Shown: positions 1-7,664, counted from the first letter of the stretch. The stretch is 64,000 bases of DNA from a bacterium (GCA_030629005.1 DAOVPV010000004.1:26966-90965), one strand, 5' to 3'. Notes: a model not told the origin generated them from the sequence alone. Made by a program: numbers and translations.

Positions 1-226
1 TTCCCGCAACACTAATTTGATATGGAGTCTTGTAAGGCTCAACCCAATTAAAATAATTTGCTTTTGTAAAAATCTGAACAACACTATTTTTTAAAGAACT
101 TTGAACATTTGTCCATGAACCTTGTGTTACAACACTTTTCTTTTTACCCAAGCTTATTGGCATTAAACAATTAAAAATTAGAAAAGAATTTAAAAATAAA
201 ACTTTAAATAAAATATTTTTTTTCAC
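1..226 (-). CDS. HtrA/Do-like serine protease, N-terminal fragment (runs off the window)
   Basis: Only the first 75 codons are inside the window. Reading leftward from a GTG at 226, preceded by a GGGG ribosome site six bases away, gives a signal peptide (VKKNILFKVLFLNSFLIFN...) and then a segment ending FNWVEPYKTPYQISVAG. That end closely matches residues about 95-110 of the complete HtrA protein encoded at 50086-51714 (NFNWVEPYKTPKQGGG), which sits just before its protease core. The gene is therefore probably a second exported trypsin-like HtrA/Do protease for protein quality control outside the cytoplasm. The catalytic triad lies outside the window, so activity cannot be judged. Identification rests on resemblance to the paralogue. 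Confidence 0.7.
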   Translation of the reverse strand, partial: MKKNILFKVLFLNSFLIFNCLMPISLGKKKSVVTQGSWTNVQSSLKNSVVQIFTKANYFNWVEPYKTPYQISVAG

Positions 227-308
227 AATATCCCCAATTGAGCATTACAAAGAATAAGATGCGTTAAGCTAGCAATATTTTTTATGAAAATCAAACAAGG
301 ATATCAAG

Positions 309-1337
309 CTAAAACATCATCTTTTGTTCTACAATCTTTTCATTCAGAAGCTTTTTTCGCAAATATAGATATTTTTTAGGATTAATCTGTCGACCACGAG
401 TTGTCTTTTGTAAAAGCCCCATACGAATGAGATACGGCTCACAGACACCTTCTAAACTATCTCGATCTTCACCTGTCATGGCAGCAAGAGTATCAAGGCC
501 TACGGGGCCACCATCAAAATCTTTTATGATATGCATTAAAACTCTACGATCTAACTTATTAAGACCATCTTCATCTATATCCAAAAAGCTTAAGGCTATA
601 TCAACTATCTCTTTATTTATTACAGAATAATTTTTCACCTGAGCAAAATCTCGCACCCTTCTAAAAATTCTTTTTACAATTCTAGGAGTACCCCGAGCAC
701 GCTTACCAATTTCTAATGCAGCATCAGATAAAATTTCAATTCCTAAAAATAGAGCATTTTGTTTCACAATTTCCGCCAAGCTCTGAGCATCATAAAAATC
801 TAATCTTTCTACAATTCCAAAACGAGTTTGTAATGGACCAGAAATCAAAGATGTCCTTGTTGTCGCCCCAATAAGCGTAAAAGGCTTTAAAGGTAACCTT
901 ATAGATTTAGCCCCAGCCCCTTGCCCAATTATCATATCTACAGCAAAGTTCTCCATAGCACTATATAAAATTTCTTCTACATTTTTTGGCAATCTGTGAA
1001 TTTCGTCTATAAATAAAATTTCTCGTTCTTGTAAGTTAGATAGAATTGCAACAAGATCACCACTGCGCTCAATAACCGGACCACTTGTAATTCTAAATGA
1101 AGCACCAAGTTCTTTTGCAACCACTTTTGCCAAAGTCGTTTTACCTAGCCCCGGAGGACCAAAGAATAAGATATGATCTAAATGTTCTTTACGTAAATTA
1201 CAAGCTTGAACATAAATTTTTAACTTAGATTTAATTTCACCTTGCCCCAGATAATTATCAAATGAAGTGGGCTCAAAAGTTAAAACTCTATCTTCTTGCA
1301 TTTCTTGTAAATTTAATAATTCTATAGGAGATTCCAT
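309..1337 (-). CDS. ruvB: Holliday junction branch-migration helicase RuvB
   Basis: RuvB is the hexameric AAA+ motor that, with RuvA, drives branch migration of Holliday junctions during recombinational repair in the cytoplasm. The 342-residue protein has the normal family length. Visible motifs are Walker A GPPGLGKTT (about residues 60-68), Walker B LFIDEIHRL (about 108-116), sensor 1 GATTR (157-161) and the C-terminal winged-helix DNA-binding region ending near RGRQINPKKYLYL. The ATG at 1337 has a weak ribosome site. It lies about 80 bases downstream of the start of the HtrA-like gene on the same strand. ruvA and ruvC are not in the window. Confidence 0.97.
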   Translation of the reverse strand: MESPIELLNLQEMQEDRVLTFEPTSFDNYLGQGEIKSKLKIYVQACNLRKEHLDHILFFGPPGLGKTTLAKVVAKELGASFRITSGPVIERSGDLVAILSNLQEREILFIDEIHRLPKNVEEILYSAMENFAVDMIIGQGAGAKSIRLPLKPFTLIGATTRTSLISGPLQTRFGIVERLDFYDAQSLAEIVKQNALFLGIEILSDAALEIGKRARGTPRIVKRIFRRVRDFAQVKNYSVINKEIVDIALSFLDIDEDGLNKLDRRVLMHIIKDFDGGPVGLDTLAAMTGEDRDSLEGVCEPYLIRMGLLQKTTRGRQINPKKYLYLRKKLLNEKIVEQKMMF

Positions 1338-1485
1338 AAAGGCATTCTAAATTTAAAAATTATACTCTCTTCTTATTATTAAATTATTATAAACACATAA
1401 TAATACAAAACAACTAAATAAATTCATTTCTCCAATGTACCTTGAACCCAAGCAACTCCATTTATATTAAGTCTAGAACTAATTA

Positions 1486-2865
1486 TTAATCAAGTAACAT
1501 CTCAGTGCCAGCAGTATTTATAACTTTATTTCTTATATAACCTTTTGTTTTTGCATAAGTATCTTTAATTCTCTCTTTTTTTTCAGCTATGATTCTTTTT
1601 ATTTCTTTATCTGTTAAATTATTGCTAATTTCTACGACAAGATCTCGAATGTCACTTTCATCATAGTGATATTTCTCTACATTTATTGCACCAGATTTAT
1701 TTAATGATTTTTTACTTCGATTGCTTAGGTTTATTGCATCTTCAAAATTTGAATCTATTGCTGTTGTTTTATAAATAGTCGAGCCTTTAAAGTTACAACC
1801 TTCAAAAATTGAATTATTTATATTTATATTTATTAAGTTACAATCAATAAATTTAGATTCTGAAAAATCAATGTCAGACATCTTTACAAAATAAAAACTA
1901 CATCTATAAAAAATTGATTTTGCTAGATCTAAATTAGAAAGATCTGTTTCACGAAAACAACAGTTATTAAATTTAATTATGCCATTTGACTTTGATACGT
2001 TTTTAAACTTTGTTTTTCTAAAATTGCAATTATTAAAAACTATTTTCGAAAGATCTAAATTGCTTAATGTTGCATAACTTAAGTTACAGTTTTTAAACAA
2101 TAAAACAGTCCCTTCGATCGTGGAATCTTCTAAATCTATATTCTGCAAATTACAATCTATAAATTTGGTTTTACCTAATTGAACTTTCTGTAAATTTGAA
2201 TTTGATAAATTACATTTGCGAAAAGTTGTATTTTCCAAATTTGCAAAATTCAAGCGGCAACTTTTCAAATTACAGTCATCAAATGACACCCTTTCCTGAC
2301 GATTTTTGTTATTTAATTTTATCAAGCTAGAATTATTAAAATTACATCTAGCAAAAGATGTTTTATTCAATTTAACTTTTTGTAAATTTGAATTTGATAA
2401 ATTACATTTGCGAAAAGTTGTATTTTCCAAATTTGCAAAATTCAAGCGGCAACTTTTCAAATTACAGTCATCAAATGATACCCTTTCCTGACGATTTTTG
2501 TTATTTAATTTTATCAAGCTAGAATTATTAAAATTACACCTAGCAAAAGATATTTTATCTAATTGCGCTTTTGTTAAGTTTGAACCTCTAAAATTCACCC
2601 AATAAAAAAACGAGTCAAAAATAAAAGATCTTTCTAATTGCGTCGATATAAAATTTGATTTGTATATTTGTTTACCAACAATATTTATTCCATTTAAATT
2701 TTCACCACTAACATCTTTATTTAGTTTTGTTGAAAAAAATGAAGTTAAAGAGGAAACATCTTTTCTTTTTTGCTCAAGGAAATCTCTTTGTTTTTTTGAA
2801 CATTTTAAATATTGAATTGATAATGCTGAAAAAATAATAAAAAAAAGAGCAACTTTGTTTTTCAT
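1486..2865 (-). CDS. Exported pentapeptide-repeat protein with an internal duplication
   Basis: The 459-residue protein starts with a hydrophobic export signal (MKNKVALFFIIFSALSIQYLKC) and then carries many A(D/N)LxX-type pentapeptide repeats such as CNLSNSNLQKV and FDDCNLKSCRL, which fold into a right-handed quadrilateral beta-helix. The last 80 or so residues are charged and helical. A 64-residue block is present twice in tandem, almost identical in DNA as well as protein (see the repeat at 2189-2569). The start has a good GAGGAT ribosome site. A Cys follows the hydrophobic stretch but the lipobox is poor. Pentapeptide proteins have varied roles, so no function is assigned. It is transcribed in the same direction as the lipoprotein gene upstream. 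Confidence 0.85.
   Translation of the reverse strand: MKNKVALFFIIFSALSIQYLKCSKKQRDFLEQKRKDVSSLTSFFSTKLNKDVSGENLNGINIVGKQIYKSNFISTQLERSFIFDSFFYWVNFRGSNLTKAQLDKISFARCNFNNSSLIKLNNKNRQERVSFDDCNLKSCRLNFANLENTTFRKCNLSNSNLQKVKLNKTSFARCNFNNSSLIKLNNKNRQERVSFDDCNLKSCRLNFANLENTTFRKCNLSNSNLQKVQLGKTKFIDCNLQNIDLEDSTIEGTVLLFKNCNLSYATLSNLDLSKIVFNNCNFRKTKFKNVSKSNGIIKFNNCCFRETDLSNLDLAKSIFYRCSFYFVKMSDIDFSESKFIDCNLINININNSIFEGCNFKGSTIYKTTAIDSNFEDAINLSNRSKKSLNKSGAINVEKYHYDESDIRDLVVEISNNLTDKEIKRIIAEKKERIKDTYAKTKGYIRNKVINTAGTEMLLD
2189..2569 (-). repeat. 192-bp near-perfect tandem duplication inside the pentapeptide gene
   Basis: Positions about 2189-2380 and 2381-2569 are copies offset by exactly 192 bp, or 64 codons, so the frame is kept. 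Only a few substitutions separate them (for example gacac against gataccc near the middle, and changes close to the ends). The near identity points to a recent duplication that lengthened the beta-helix. Confidence 0.93.
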
Positions 2866-3084
2866 ACTTATCCTCGATAAATGTTTTTCCGAATTTTGAT
2901 TATTTATTTATATTAACGCCAGATCCAAGATTTTATTCTATTTTATGAAAAGATCAAAGGGGTGTGTGCCGACTCAAATATAGCCTCTTCAGTCCCATTT
3001 TTTATAATGCGAAATTAGCATAAATGCTATAAATCCTAATGTAGTCAAAATTCACTTTAGAAATTTAATCACCTAACTTCTTTT

Positions 3085-3768
3085 TTAATATTGAAAACCA
3101 AAAAGATTTGTCCACAGTTTTTGATCCATATTTAATATCTCCTCGGCAGACAAACTTCTATCTACCGCCCATAAGTTTTTCCACGCGTCAGTTATTACAC
3201 TTTTAATTAATTCGACATACTGACTTCTACTTACTGCTAACAAGCTTTTCCATGCGCCAATTATTGTGCCTTTAACTAACCCAGCACTTGTATTAATTAC
3301 AACATCAACTGCACCTTCACTAGCTTTTTCTCCTAAATGATTAAATAGGCCTGGAAAAAAGTCCGGGTTAATATATTTTCCATATATAGAAACAATTGGA
3401 CCAATAGTTAAAATAAGCCCTAACAAAAATTTCTTAGATGCTATCTTGTCAGCTACGCTTAAAAGAAATGAAAAACTATCTGTAACTCTTCTTAGAACTA
3501 CTAAAAACACTGACTGATTAACAGCTTTTTCTTCTTTTGTTTTGCTGCTATTTACATATTGTTTAGCAATTTTAAGTTCTTCTATTAAAAAATTCAAAGA
3601 ATCTAGTGTTTCTTGCATTGTTTGGGTGTTTATTTCAACCATTTTATCTGCATTAGACATTTTTTCTTCTAAAATATTAATTCGAGGAATTGCTTCATAC
3701 ATACAGCCTGTGGAACCAATTGTAAATAAAGACAACGTAAAACCTAAAATTAGTTCTTTTAAATTCAT
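3085..3768 (-). CDS. Predicted lipoprotein of unknown function
   Basis: This 227-residue protein is not one I recognise. The N-terminus MNLKELILGFTLSLFTIGSTGC is a lipoprotein signal with Cys22 in an STGC lipobox. Residues about 45-70 look like coiled coil, and there is a hydrophobic segment near 115-135 (FLLGLILTIGPIVSIYG). The C-terminal part contains two copies of a short module, GAWKSLLAVSRS and DAWKNLWAVDRS, also visible as a DNA duplication. The start is supported by a GGAGG ribosome site. It was probably anchored in the inner or outer membrane. Similar general architecture (signal, coiled coil, TM segment) recurs in other unknown exported proteins of the window. Confidence 0.75.
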   Translation of the reverse strand: MNLKELILGFTLSLFTIGSTGCMYEAIPRINILEEKMSNADKMVEINTQTMQETLDSLNFLIEELKIAKQYVNSSKTKEEKAVNQSVFLVVLRRVTDSFSFLLSVADKIASKKFLLGLILTIGPIVSIYGKYINPDFFPGLFNHLGEKASEGAVDVVINTSAGLVKGTIIGAWKSLLAVSRSQYVELIKSVITDAWKNLWAVDRSLSAEEILNMDQKLWTNLFGFQY

Positions 3769-3913
3769 GATAAACCTCCATTTGAACCTTCATTTATATG
3801 CTTTTATAACCTTATTTTTATTATACAGGTATAAATAAAAACATTCAAAAGGTGTTTTTCGCCCCAAAAGTTACTATTTGTAATCTAATGGTTTTGAAAA
3901 ATCACTATCACAA

Positions 3914-3956
3914 TAAAAGTATTATTTCCCGTCATGACTGGAAATAATACTTTTTA
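3914..3956 (-). terminator. Inverted repeat, probable bidirectional terminator overlapping a small gene's stop
   Basis: AAAAGTATTATTTCC and GGAAATAATACTTTTT form a stem of about 15 bp around a ten-base loop, with T runs on both sides. On the minus strand it terminates the 46-codon gene at 3922-4062, whose last codons and stop lie inside the stem. Confidence 0.7.
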
Positions 3957-4062
3957 ACTTATTAACCTCATCAATAATCTCATTAATCTTACTCCTCAAC
4001 TTGGCAACTGAAATAAAAAGTATAATAACTAAAACAAAAAGAAATGCTATTTCATTTTTCAT
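3922..4062 (-). CDS. 46-residue single-span membrane peptide
   Basis: A short reading frame begins with ATG at 4062, eight bases after an AGGAG ribosome site. It encodes MKNEIAFLFVLVIILFISVA, a single transmembrane helix, followed by a charged heptad-like tail (KLRSKINEIIDEVNKLKSII...) that should form a coiled coil, ending SSHDGK. The codon use is ordinary for the window and the stop falls inside a terminator hairpin, as expected for a compact single-gene transcript. No family is recognised. The layout resembles small membrane peptides that associate with a larger partner through a coiled coil, but that is inference. trpS is divergent on the other side. Confidence 0.6.
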   Translation of the reverse strand: MKNEIAFLFVLVIILFISVAKLRSKINEIIDEVNKLKSIISSHDGK

Positions 4063-4208
4063 TAATTCTCCTGTAAATTTATTGACAGAATATTAAATAA
4101 ATCAAATAAAATTCAATTTTTTATTATTTCAATCTATAATTTTATAAACTATAAAAACTAAACGTGTTAACAAACGAATGATTTTAGAAAAAAAAGGAAA
4201 TTTAAATC

Positions 4209-5210
4209 ATGCAAAAAAAAATAATTCTTACCGGAGACCGGCCTACCGGTAAATTGCACTTAGGACACTATGTGGGTTCGTTACAAAATAGAGTAAAACT
4301 ACAAAACGAATATGAACAATTTATCTTAATTGCAGATCTACAAGCCTTAACTGACAATGCTGAAAATCCAGAAATTCTAAGTAAAAATATCATAGAAATT
4401 TCTCTAGATTATTTAGCAGTAGGAATAGATCCAACAATAAGTACAATATTTTTGCAATCACAAATTAGAGAACTTACAGAACTTACATTTTATTTTTTAA
4501 ATTTAGTAACCGTGCCAAGACTACAAAGAAATCCAACAGTCAAAACAGAAATAAAACAAAAAAACTTTGGCACAAGCATTCCTGTTGGATTTTTTGTCTA
4601 TCCTATAAGTCAAGCCGCAGACATAACTCTTTTTAAGGCGAACTTAGTTCCAGTTGGAGCAGACCAGCTACCAATGATAGAACAATCAAACGAGATTGTA
4701 AGAAAGTTTAACAAAATTTATAAACCTGTTTTCGTAGAAGCTCAAGCCCTAGTACCTAAAAATGCTGGTAGATTACCAGGAATAGATGGACAAGCCAAAA
4801 TGAGTAAATCTTTAGGAAATGCAATATACCTTTCTGACGATGCAGATACTTTGCAGAAAAAAATTATGAGCATGTTTACAGATCCAAATCACTTACGAAT
4901 AGAAGATCCTGGAAAAATAGAGGGTAACACCGTCTTTACATATTTAGATTACTTCGCAACAGACAAAAAGATAATTACAGAAATGAAAGAACATTACCAA
5001 AAAGGTGGACTTGGCGATGTCAAGGTAAAAAAATACTTAAATGAAATTTTACAGGAAACACTAAAACCAATTAGAACAAAGCGCGAAGAATATGCAAAAG
5101 ATATTTCCTTTGTAAAAAACATAATAAAAGCAGGAACAGAAAAAGCACAAGAACGTGCGAATAAAACGATGCAAGAAGTTCGAGAGGCAATGAAACTTAA
5201 TTATTTTTAA
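4209..5210 (+). CDS. trpS: Tryptophan--tRNA ligase
   Basis: TrpS charges tRNA-Trp with tryptophan in the cytoplasm. The 333-residue class Ic synthetase has the HIGH-equivalent PTGKLHLGH at residues 12-20, the tryptophan-pocket region around [11 protein letters not shown], and KMSKS at 197-201 in the ATP-binding loop. Length is normal for the family. The ATG lies shortly after AAAAAGGAAATTTAAATC, a reasonable ribosome site. A TATAAT at 4135-4140 could be its -10 element. It is followed within 45 bases by tRNA-Lys. Confidence 0.97.
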   Translation: MQKKIILTGDRPTGKLHLGHYVGSLQNRVKLQNEYEQFILIADLQALTDNAENPEILSKNIIEISLDYLAVGIDPTISTIFLQSQIRELTELTFYFLNLVTVPRLQRNPTVKTEIKQKNFGTSIPVGFFVYPISQAADITLFKANLVPVGADQLPMIEQSNEIVRKFNKIYKPVFVEAQALVPKNAGRLPGIDGQAKMSKSLGNAIYLSDDADTLQKKIMSMFTDPNHLRIEDPGKIEGNTVFTYLDYFATDKKIITEMKEHYQKGGLGDVKVKKYLNEILQETLKPIRTKREEYAKDISFVKNIIKAGTEKAQERANKTMQEVREAMKLNYF

Positions 5211-5251
5211 CTCTTTTATTTATTAAAACTTTTGGTAATATATTACTATAT

Positions 5252-5327
5252 GGGTTGCTAGCTCAATTGGTAGAGCAACAGACTCTTAATCTGCAGGTTC
5301 AGGGTTCGAGTCCCTGGCGACCCACCA
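5252..5327 (+). tRNA. tRNA-Lys (anticodon CTT)
   Basis: The acceptor GGGTTGC pairs with GCGACCC. The anticodon loop CTCTTAA carries CTT, and the T-arm GGTTCGAGTCC and the 3' CCA (5325-5327) are encoded. The CCA is directly followed by the hairpin element described at 5325-5378. Confidence 0.96.
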
Positions 5328-5378
5328 CCCTACGCCCTACGTGGCTTCGGGTGGCAGGCCACCTTTTTAAAGGAATAA
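5325..5378 (+). repeat. tRNA-3'-end hairpin element, copy at tRNA-Lys
   Basis: The tRNA's own CCA plus the next three bases (CCACCC, 5325-5330) is complementary to GGGTGG at 5349-5354. The same GGGTGG then belongs to the terminator hairpin GGTGGC-AG-GCCACC followed by TTTTT, and the element ends in AAAGGAATAA. Its first 32 bases are identical to 5871-5902. Two alternative pairings of one strand are therefore possible. Confidence 0.8.
5350..5368 (+). terminator. Intrinsic terminator of tRNA-Lys
   Basis: GGTGGC (5350-5355) pairs with GCCACC (5358-5363) across an AG loop and is followed by five Ts. It is part of the tRNA-3' element. The very tight two-base loop suggests the real loop opens by one or two pairs. 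Confidence 0.6.
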
Positions 5379-5413
5379 TTTAAAAGTGGCAAAATTAAAA
5401 TTCTAAAACTCAT

Positions 5414-5500
5414 GCAAGGGTGGCGAAATTGGTAGACGCACTGGCCTTAGGAGCCAGCGCTAGAGATAGCATGGGGGTTCGAGTCCCCCCTCTTGCACCA
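5414..5500 (+). tRNA. tRNA-Leu (anticodon TAG)
   Basis: This is an 87-base class II tRNA with a long variable arm. The acceptor GCAAGGG pairs with CTCTTGC, with one G-T pair. The anticodon stem is CTGGC/GCCAG around CTTAGGA, giving TAG. The CCA is encoded at 5498-5500. Its last 19 bases are repeated exactly at 5855-5873 beyond the GIY-YIG gene. Confidence 0.96.
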
Positions 5501-5562
5501 TCCTACGCTCTTCGCCTATGGCTCGTAGCTACGGATGGCAGGCCATCCTTTTAAAGGAATAA
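5498..5562 (+). repeat. tRNA-3'-end hairpin element, copy at tRNA-Leu(TAG)
   Basis: CCATCC (5498-5503, beginning with the tRNA CCA) is complementary to GGATGG (5533-5538). That strand also pairs with GCCATCC (5542-5548), followed by TTTT and then AAAGGAATAA. Compared with the tRNA-Lys copy, the arm sequence has changed but both pairings are kept. Confidence 0.8.
5533..5552 (+). terminator. Intrinsic terminator of tRNA-Leu(TAG)
   Basis: GGATGGC (5533-5539) pairs with GCCATCC (5542-5548) around AG, then TTTT. The ATG at 5535 lies inside this stem, which argues against it as the start of the downstream nuclease. Confidence 0.6.
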
Positions 5563-5573
5563 AAAATCTTATT

Positions 5574-5813
5574 GTGTATTACGTTTATATCTTAAAATCA
5601 ATTAATTTCCCTGAAAAAGTTTATGTTGGTTATACAAATGATCTTGATAATAGATTATCTGTTCATAATCAAGGAAAATCTAAATATACCAGTAAATATA
5701 AACCGTGGATATTACATAGCTATATAACTTTCAAAGAAAAAGAAAAAGCAATTCATTTCGAAAAATATTTAAAATCTGGATCTGGTAAATCTCTTATTAA
5801 AAAGCATTTTTAA
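5574..5813 (+). CDS. Small GIY-YIG nuclease (YhbQ-like)
   Basis: About 79 residues make up a single GIY-YIG nuclease domain. YYVYILKS holds the GIY motif, KVYVGYTND the YIG motif, and the metal/catalytic residues are in LDNRLSVHN (Arg) and IHFEKYLKSG (Glu). The C-terminus GKSLIKKHF is typical of the small YhbQ/endonuclease-like family, which cleaves or nicks DNA. I prefer the GTG at 5574, where family homology begins. An in-frame ATG at 5535 would add 13 residues encoded by the tRNA terminator hairpin. An AAAGGAA sequence 15 bases upstream may serve as ribosome site, although the spacing is long. The gene lies inside a unit bounded by 19-bp copies of the tRNA-Leu 3' end, suggesting a role in mobility of the surrounding repeats. 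Confidence 0.85.
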   Translation: MYYVYILKSINFPEKVYVGYTNDLDNRLSVHNQGKSKYTSKYKPWILHSYITFKEKEKAIHFEKYLKSGSGKSLIKKHF

Positions 5814-6281
5814 TTTGTTCGCTTGTCCTCCGTAGCCACCTGGGCATAGGAGGAAGTCCCCCCTCTTGCACCACCCTACGCCCTACGTGGCTTCGGGTGG
5901 CAAGCCATACTACGCTCTACGCCAATGTTGGCTTGTAGCTTCCAGCCGTCGCTCAAAGAGCTATGGCGGACATGACGGCGGACAAATCGCCTGGCACGGC
6001 CATCGCACAACGCATCCTGCGTGTGTCATCCTGAACTTGATTCAGGATCCAGTCCTATAATAAATCATATATCACGCAGCAAGCTGCGGGAAATTTAATC
6101 CTAAGAGATTAAATTTCACCAACAACTATTTCTCATTATATTTACCGAAAAAACTCGTTTCTTAAAAACAAGATCGGCGGTCATATTTCTACAAATAATC
6201 CTAAATTCTTGACCATTGTTTTATCTTAATTAATTATCATGTAATATAATCTAAAAGAAGAAGTTTTAAAGGGAGATAGTT
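5814..6281. repeat. Gene-free mosaic of repeat fragments, locally GC-rich
   Basis: No credible gene is present in these 468 bases. In order there are: a TCCTCC...GGAGGA hairpin (about 5826-5854); the duplicated tRNA-Leu 3' end (5855-5873); a tRNA-3' element copy whose first 32 bases (5871-5902) match the tRNA-Lys copy; about 120 bases clearly richer in GC than the surroundings; a GATCCTGAA palindrome fragment (6027-6056); a GCAGCAAGCTGC segment shared with 22211-22224; and a short ATTTAATC...GATTAAAT dyad. The end holds the ribosome site GGGAGATAGTT of the next gene. The base composition suggests acquired DNA. Confidence 0.75.
6027..6056. repeat. GATCCTGAA palindromic repeat, copy 1
   Basis: CATCCTGAACTT followed by GATTCAGGATCCAGTCC forms an imperfect dyad. 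It is the same family as 9331-9362 and 22156-22200. The following ATAAATCATATATCACG and GCAGCAAGCTGCG are also shared with the copy at 22156, so the mobile or duplicated unit is longer than the palindrome. Confidence 0.8.
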
Positions 6282-7592
6282 ATGATAGATTATATCAAAA
6301 AAAAGGATAGATTAAGCCTACATCTTAAACAAATATCAACAAACATCTGGCAAGCAGAAGTTGCAGTTGAAGCATCACTAATTAATTCTATTTATAAACA
6401 AACATTAAAAGCATTCCAACGAGATACAATACTTCCCGGCTTCAAAAAAGAAACGATCCCTTTAAGTTATCTAGAAGAAAATTATAAAAGCTCTGTAACA
6501 AACAATATAAAAAATTACTTATTTAAACACTTTATTTTAGATTTCTTAATGGATGAAATACGTAATGAAAAAATAACATTAACAAACTATCCAAGACTTA
6601 CAAATGCATTTATAGAAAAAAACAAAGAGGCAACATTTACTTTTGACATATCTGTAGCAACTCCATTGTTATTAAAAGAGTGGAAATATTTTATATTCAG
6701 AGCACCAAAAAGAAAACGTTATAAAGACTTAGACAAACAGGTTTGTATATTCTTAAAAAAAGAACTTACTATATTTAAAAAAAGAAATCAAAATGAAATA
6801 GAAGAAGGTGATTGGATCTTTTTTCACTGTGAATTAGTAGACAACTCCGATCAACTGATAACAAATTTAAACAAAAGTAGCTTTTGGATAAAAATTAATA
6901 ATAAATATGTAAAAAAACCCTTCCAAGAATCATTACTGGGTAAAAAAACTGGAGATACGTTTATAACAAATAAACTCTATTGGCAAAATGAATTTTGTCC
7001 CGACGAAGAATCCAACCGTTACTCATATAAAATAACAATTAAAAAAATAGCCAAAGGAAATAATTTCTATCTAGAATCATTTAGATCTGCATTTAAATTA
7101 AAAAGCAAAACAGAAGTTCACAACAAACTTATAGAAGTATTTTCATTCAGAAATGATACATCACAAAGAAAAGCAATAATTGAGGAAGTATTTCACCTCC
7201 TACTATCAAAACACAGATTTGAAATTCCCAAACACTTTAGCGTACGAAGACAAGAAGAAATTATTTCGTATCTAAAAAAAAGACCCGATTACAATGTTTA
7301 CAAACAAAATGAAGATTTTGCACAACAAATTTCCATGTTGGCAGAAAAACAACTCAAAGAAGAAATTCTAATAGATCAGTTAGCATATAAAGAAAATATA
7401 TCCGTAAGCTCCGAAGATCTTAAAAACTACCTATATTTCTTTAACAACAATAGACTAAAAGAATTCATATACTTTAAGCCAATAATCGAAAAAATAGAAG
7501 AATCTGACTTCCCATTACAAACAGGAATGCTCAAACAATATGCACTCAGAGAAAAAGCATTAAACGAAATTATATATGAATTGACACGATAA
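6282..7592 (+). CDS. tig: Trigger factor-like ribosome-associated chaperone
   Basis: Trigger factor binds the ribosome exit tunnel and shields nascent chains. The 436-residue length is normal. The N-terminal ribosome-binding signature is seen as LPGFKKETIPLSYLEENY (about residues 50-67), corresponding to GFRxGxxP. The middle part (about 150-255) corresponds to the FKBP-like prolyl isomerase domain but is strongly diverged. The C-terminal helical arms end with ALREKALNEIIYEL, typical of the family. The ATG is preceded by GGGAGATAGTT. clpX and clpP, frequent neighbours of tig, are not adjacent here. Divergence makes isomerase activity uncertain, while the chaperone assignment is fairly secure. 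Confidence 0.85.
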   Translation: MIDYIKKKDRLSLHLKQISTNIWQAEVAVEASLINSIYKQTLKAFQRDTILPGFKKETIPLSYLEENYKSSVTNNIKNYLFKHFILDFLMDEIRNEKITLTNYPRLTNAFIEKNKEATFTFDISVATPLLLKEWKYFIFRAPKRKRYKDLDKQVCIFLKKELTIFKKRNQNEIEEGDWIFFHCELVDNSDQLITNLNKSSFWIKINNKYVKKPFQESLLGKKTGDTFITNKLYWQNEFCPDEESNRYSYKITIKKIAKGNNFYLESFRSAFKLKSKTEVHNKLIEVFSFRNDTSQRKAIIEEVFHLLLSKHRFEIPKHFSVRRQEEIISYLKKRPDYNVYKQNEDFAQQISMLAEKQLKEEILIDQLAYKENISVSSEDLKNYLYFFNNNRLKEFIYFKPIIEKIEESDFPLQTGMLKQYALREKALNEIIYELTR

Positions 7593-7643
7593 AGAATAGA
7601 AGCCTTTACAATGTTTTCTATGTGAAATGTTTTTATTATATGA

Positions 7644-7664
7644 TCGGAAGAAACATTTAATATT
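7644..7664 (+). repeat. 21-bp interspersed repeat, copy 1 (short form)
   Basis: TCGGAAGAA followed directly by ACATTTAATATT, in the gap upstream of rpmH. It belongs to a seven-copy family, all in the plus orientation, at 7644, 8556, 14616, 31212, 44891, 48289 and 48474. Confidence 0.75.

Larger units (their letters stand above)
5482..5873 (+). mobile_element. Putative mini mobile unit: GIY-YIG gene between direct repeats of the tRNA-Leu 3' end
   Basis: AGTCCCCCCTCTTGCACCA occurs at 5482-5500, as the 3' end of tRNA-Leu(TAG), and again exactly at 5855-5873. The second copy has no tRNA in front of it. Between them lie a tRNA-3' hairpin element, a GIY-YIG nuclease gene and a GGAGG-type hairpin. 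This is the layout left when an element inserts at a tRNA 3' end and rebuilds or duplicates it, with the two copies acting as attL and attR. There is no integrase gene, so mobilisation by the encoded nuclease is inference. Confidence 0.6.

Noticed and set aside
3001..3060. Small dyad AGCAT/ATGCT near 3016-3030
   Set aside because: Five-base arms are expected by chance in AT-rich DNA.
5866..6060. Plus-strand reading frame of 64 codons across the repeat island
   Set aside because: It runs through the duplicated tRNA end, the hairpin element and a palindrome. No ribosome site and no protein-like pattern.
7642..7660. GATCGGAAGA resembles the start of a common Illumina adapter
   Set aside because: The match ends after ten bases, and the same motif recurs in other forms with a consistent second half (ACATTTAAT), so it is a genomic repeat, not adapter carry-over.
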